This document shows, one piece after another, positions 56,900 to 58,068 of a DNA stretch of 58,068 nt. The stretch spans positions 1 to 58,068 of the forward strand of contig NZ_JAHOPH010000024.1 in assembly GCF_019798055.1 (NCBI RefSeq), given 5' to 3'. The DNA is from Salsipaludibacter albus (GTDB taxonomy: Bacteria; Actinomycetota; Nitriliruptoria; Nitriliruptorales; Nitriliruptoraceae). Within the stretch, counting starts at the first letter, position 1. The number at the start of each line of letters is the position of its first letter. A model generated the notes under the pieces. It made no database searches. It saw only the letters and a list, made by a program, of their open reading frames with translations, and had not been told where the DNA came from. A program made the position numbers and the translations under genes.

Positions 56900-58068
56900 C
56901 CGACCGTGGTGTCGTGCCGACGTCCCGAGAACCGTCGCCGTTCGTCGGGCGGAGCGCGGCTCTGGACCACCTCCGCGCCGCGCTGCGGGTCGCCCGGGGC
57001 GGCCACTTCGCCGGCGTCCTGGTCGCCGGCCCGGCAGGCATGGGCAAGACCCGGCTGGTCGACGAGTTCCGTTCGTGCGTCGGGCCCGGCGTCGGTCGCG
57101 TCCTGGTCGGTGCATGCCTGGACGAGGGTGGTGCGTACATGCCGCTGCACCCGATCACCCAGGCCCTCGACGGCCTCGGCGGCGACCTGTGGCTCTCGGA
57201 CGTGGTCGAGGACCAGGAGCACCACTTCCGCACGATGGCGGCATCGATGTCCCGCGGCGCCCGGCCCGGCCGGGTGCTCGTGCTGGTCGTCGAGGACCTC
57301 CACTGGGCCGATGCCACGACGCTGGCGTTCCTGCGCTTCCTCGCCCATGCCCTGGCCGACCAGCCCGTCCTGCTGGTCGGCACCCATCGGGGTGCCGACG
57401 AGGCGACGCCCGCCCTGCGTCGGTTCCTGACCGCGATGGACCGGCTGCCGCACCTGTCCCGGCTGGCGCTGGACCCGCTGCCACGCGACGACGTGGCCCG
57501 GTTGGTCCACGACCGGGTCGGGTCCTGGATCGACGACGCGACCCTGGACCGGCTGGTGGACCGTGCCGGCGGCATCACCCTGTTCGTCGAGGAGCTCGCG
57601 GTCGAGCTGGCGCGTGGGGATGACCGGGTCGTTCCCGCGCGGTTGCGCGACGTCTTCCTGACGCTGGTCGAGGGACTCGACGGGGGGACGTGCGAGCTGC
57701 TCGACCTCGCGGCCGTCTGTGGCCCCGAGTTCGGCCACGACCTGCTCGTGCGCGCGGCCGACATGCCCGCCCCGACCGTCGAGAAGCGCGCCGAGGAGCT
57801 GGTCGACGCCGGCATCCTGGTGACCGGCCGACCGGGCGACGACTACCGGTTCCGGCATGCCCTGTTGCACGAGACGGTGCGCGACCGGCTCCACCCGGGG
57901 ACGCGGCGCCGCCTCCACGCCGCCTGCGCCCGCGTGCTCGACGACAGCCCCGGTCTCGCTCCCCGGGGCACCAGTGCCACCAGCGAACGCGCCCGTCACT
58001 GGGCCGCCGCGGGGCGTCCGGGCCCGGCGTTGGTGGCACTGGTGCCCCGGGGAGCGAGACCGGGGCTG
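56896..58068 (+). CDS. AAA ATPase, probable STAND/LuxR-type regulator (3' end outside window)
   Basis: An open frame of 391 codons that runs off the right edge without a stop. The N-terminus has SPFVGRSAALDHLRAALRVA, the usual opening of AAA_16 ATPases, then Walker A GPAGMGKTRLVDEF and Walker B VLVLVVEDLHWAD. The following segments (GITLFVEELAVELARG, AVCGPEFGHDLLVRAAD, YRFRHALLHETVRDRL) are typical of MalT/LuxR- or cyclase-associated STAND regulators. The output domain, often a C-terminal LuxR HTH, would lie outside the window. The last 38 bases are a perfect inverted copy of 57945-57982, so the final 13 residues may not be genuine. Confidence 0.85.
   Translation, partial: MTDRGVVPTSREPSPFVGRSAALDHLRAALRVARGGHFAGVLVAGPAGMGKTRLVDEFRSCVGPGVGRVLVGACLDEGGAYMPLHPITQALDGLGGDLWLSDVVEDQEHHFRTMAASMSRGARPGRVLVLVVEDLHWADATTLAFLRFLAHALADQPVLLVGTHRGADEATPALRRFLTAMDRLPHLSRLALDPLPRDDVARLVHDRVGSWIDDATLDRLVDRAGGITLFVEELAVELARGDDRVVPARLRDVFLTLVEGLDGGTCELLDLAAVCGPEFGHDLLVRAADMPAPTVEKRAEELVDAGILVTGRPGDDYRFRHALLHETVRDRLHPGTRRRLHAACARVLDDSPGLAPRGTSATSERARHWAAAGRPGPALVALVPRGARPGL
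57945..58068. repeat. Perfect 38-bp inverted repeat flush with the window end
   Basis: Bases 57945-57982 and 58031-58068 are exact reverse complements (38 of 38), separated by 48 nt. The right arm ends at the last base of the window. Both arms lie inside the AAA regulator frame. A fold-back assembly artefact at a contig end, or a genuine inverted repeat in the chromosome, would both produce this. Confidence 0.95.

Overview
The window is a very GC-rich (about 70% by eye), gene-dense bacterial chromosome segment. The gene set points to an actinobacterium: a qcrCAB operon with a diheme QcrC, an Rpf-type resuscitation factor, an F420-type LLM oxidoreductase, a wax-ester/triacylglycerol synthase, GTG starts, TANNNT -10 elements and some apparently leaderless genes. 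The class cannot be fixed from the sequence; a deep-branching lineage such as Nitriliruptoria/Euzebyales or Acidimicrobiia would fit. There is no rRNA, CRISPR array, transposase, integrase or prophage block. Three tRNA genes are present (Asn-GTT, Met-CAT, Gly-GCC).

Layout. 0-4.4 kb: tRNA-Asn, a double-ACT protein and the respiratory bc1-type operon qcrC-qcrA-qcrB followed by a four-helix, four-histidine membrane protein. 4.6-11.4 kb: thiamine-binding-like protein, Rpf with a (Pro-Glu)25 linker, acyl-CoA dehydrogenase, PhyH-type dioxygenase, TypA and a lipoprotein. 11.6-20.4 kb: tRNA-Met, a collagen-like/tail-collar protein, LapA-like protein, HerA-like ATPase, aquaporin, DUF308 protein, release factor 3, hemolysin-III protein, gamma-carbonic-anhydrase-like protein and a LysM/M23 peptidase. 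20.6-27.9 kb: a SNF2 helicase coupled to a SWIM-type protein, then a likely envelope cluster (small membrane protein, pseudokinase-methyltransferase, membrane sulfatase-like enzyme). 28-33.5 kb: HtrA-type protease, membrane molybdopterin oxidoreductase and a convergent histidine kinase/response regulator pair. 33.6-45.3 kb: ABC-F ATPase, adenosine deaminase, citrate synthase, then a genome-maintenance neighbourhood: MarR regulator, Nei-type glycosylase, a 58-residue histone-fold protein, Lhr helicase, Nudix hydrolase and a small membrane protein. 45.4-58 kb: glycosyltransferase, WS/DGAT, dUTPase, tRNA-Gly, HPPD, LLM oxidoreductase, lipoprotein, acetoacetyl-CoA synthetase, phosphohexomutase, NurA-like nuclease and a truncated AAA regulator.

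How the genes work together. Many same-strand neighbours overlap by 4 nt (ATGA or GTGA), which suggests translational coupling: qcrB/4-TM protein, acyl-CoA dehydrogenase/7181 gene, SNF2/SWIM, ABC-F/add, membrane protein/Nudix/lhr, WS-DGAT/dut. Strong hairpins separate several transcription units.

The most notable item is the bacterial histone-like gene at 39440-39616, a short GTG-started gene that is easy to miss. Other points worth a second look are the candidate diheme subunit beside qcrB, four copies of a 10-bp motif arranged as an inverted repeat after tRNA-Met, the degenerate SWIM finger, the separated HerA/NurA pair, and a perfect 38-bp inverted repeat flush with the right end of the window, which may be an assembly artefact.
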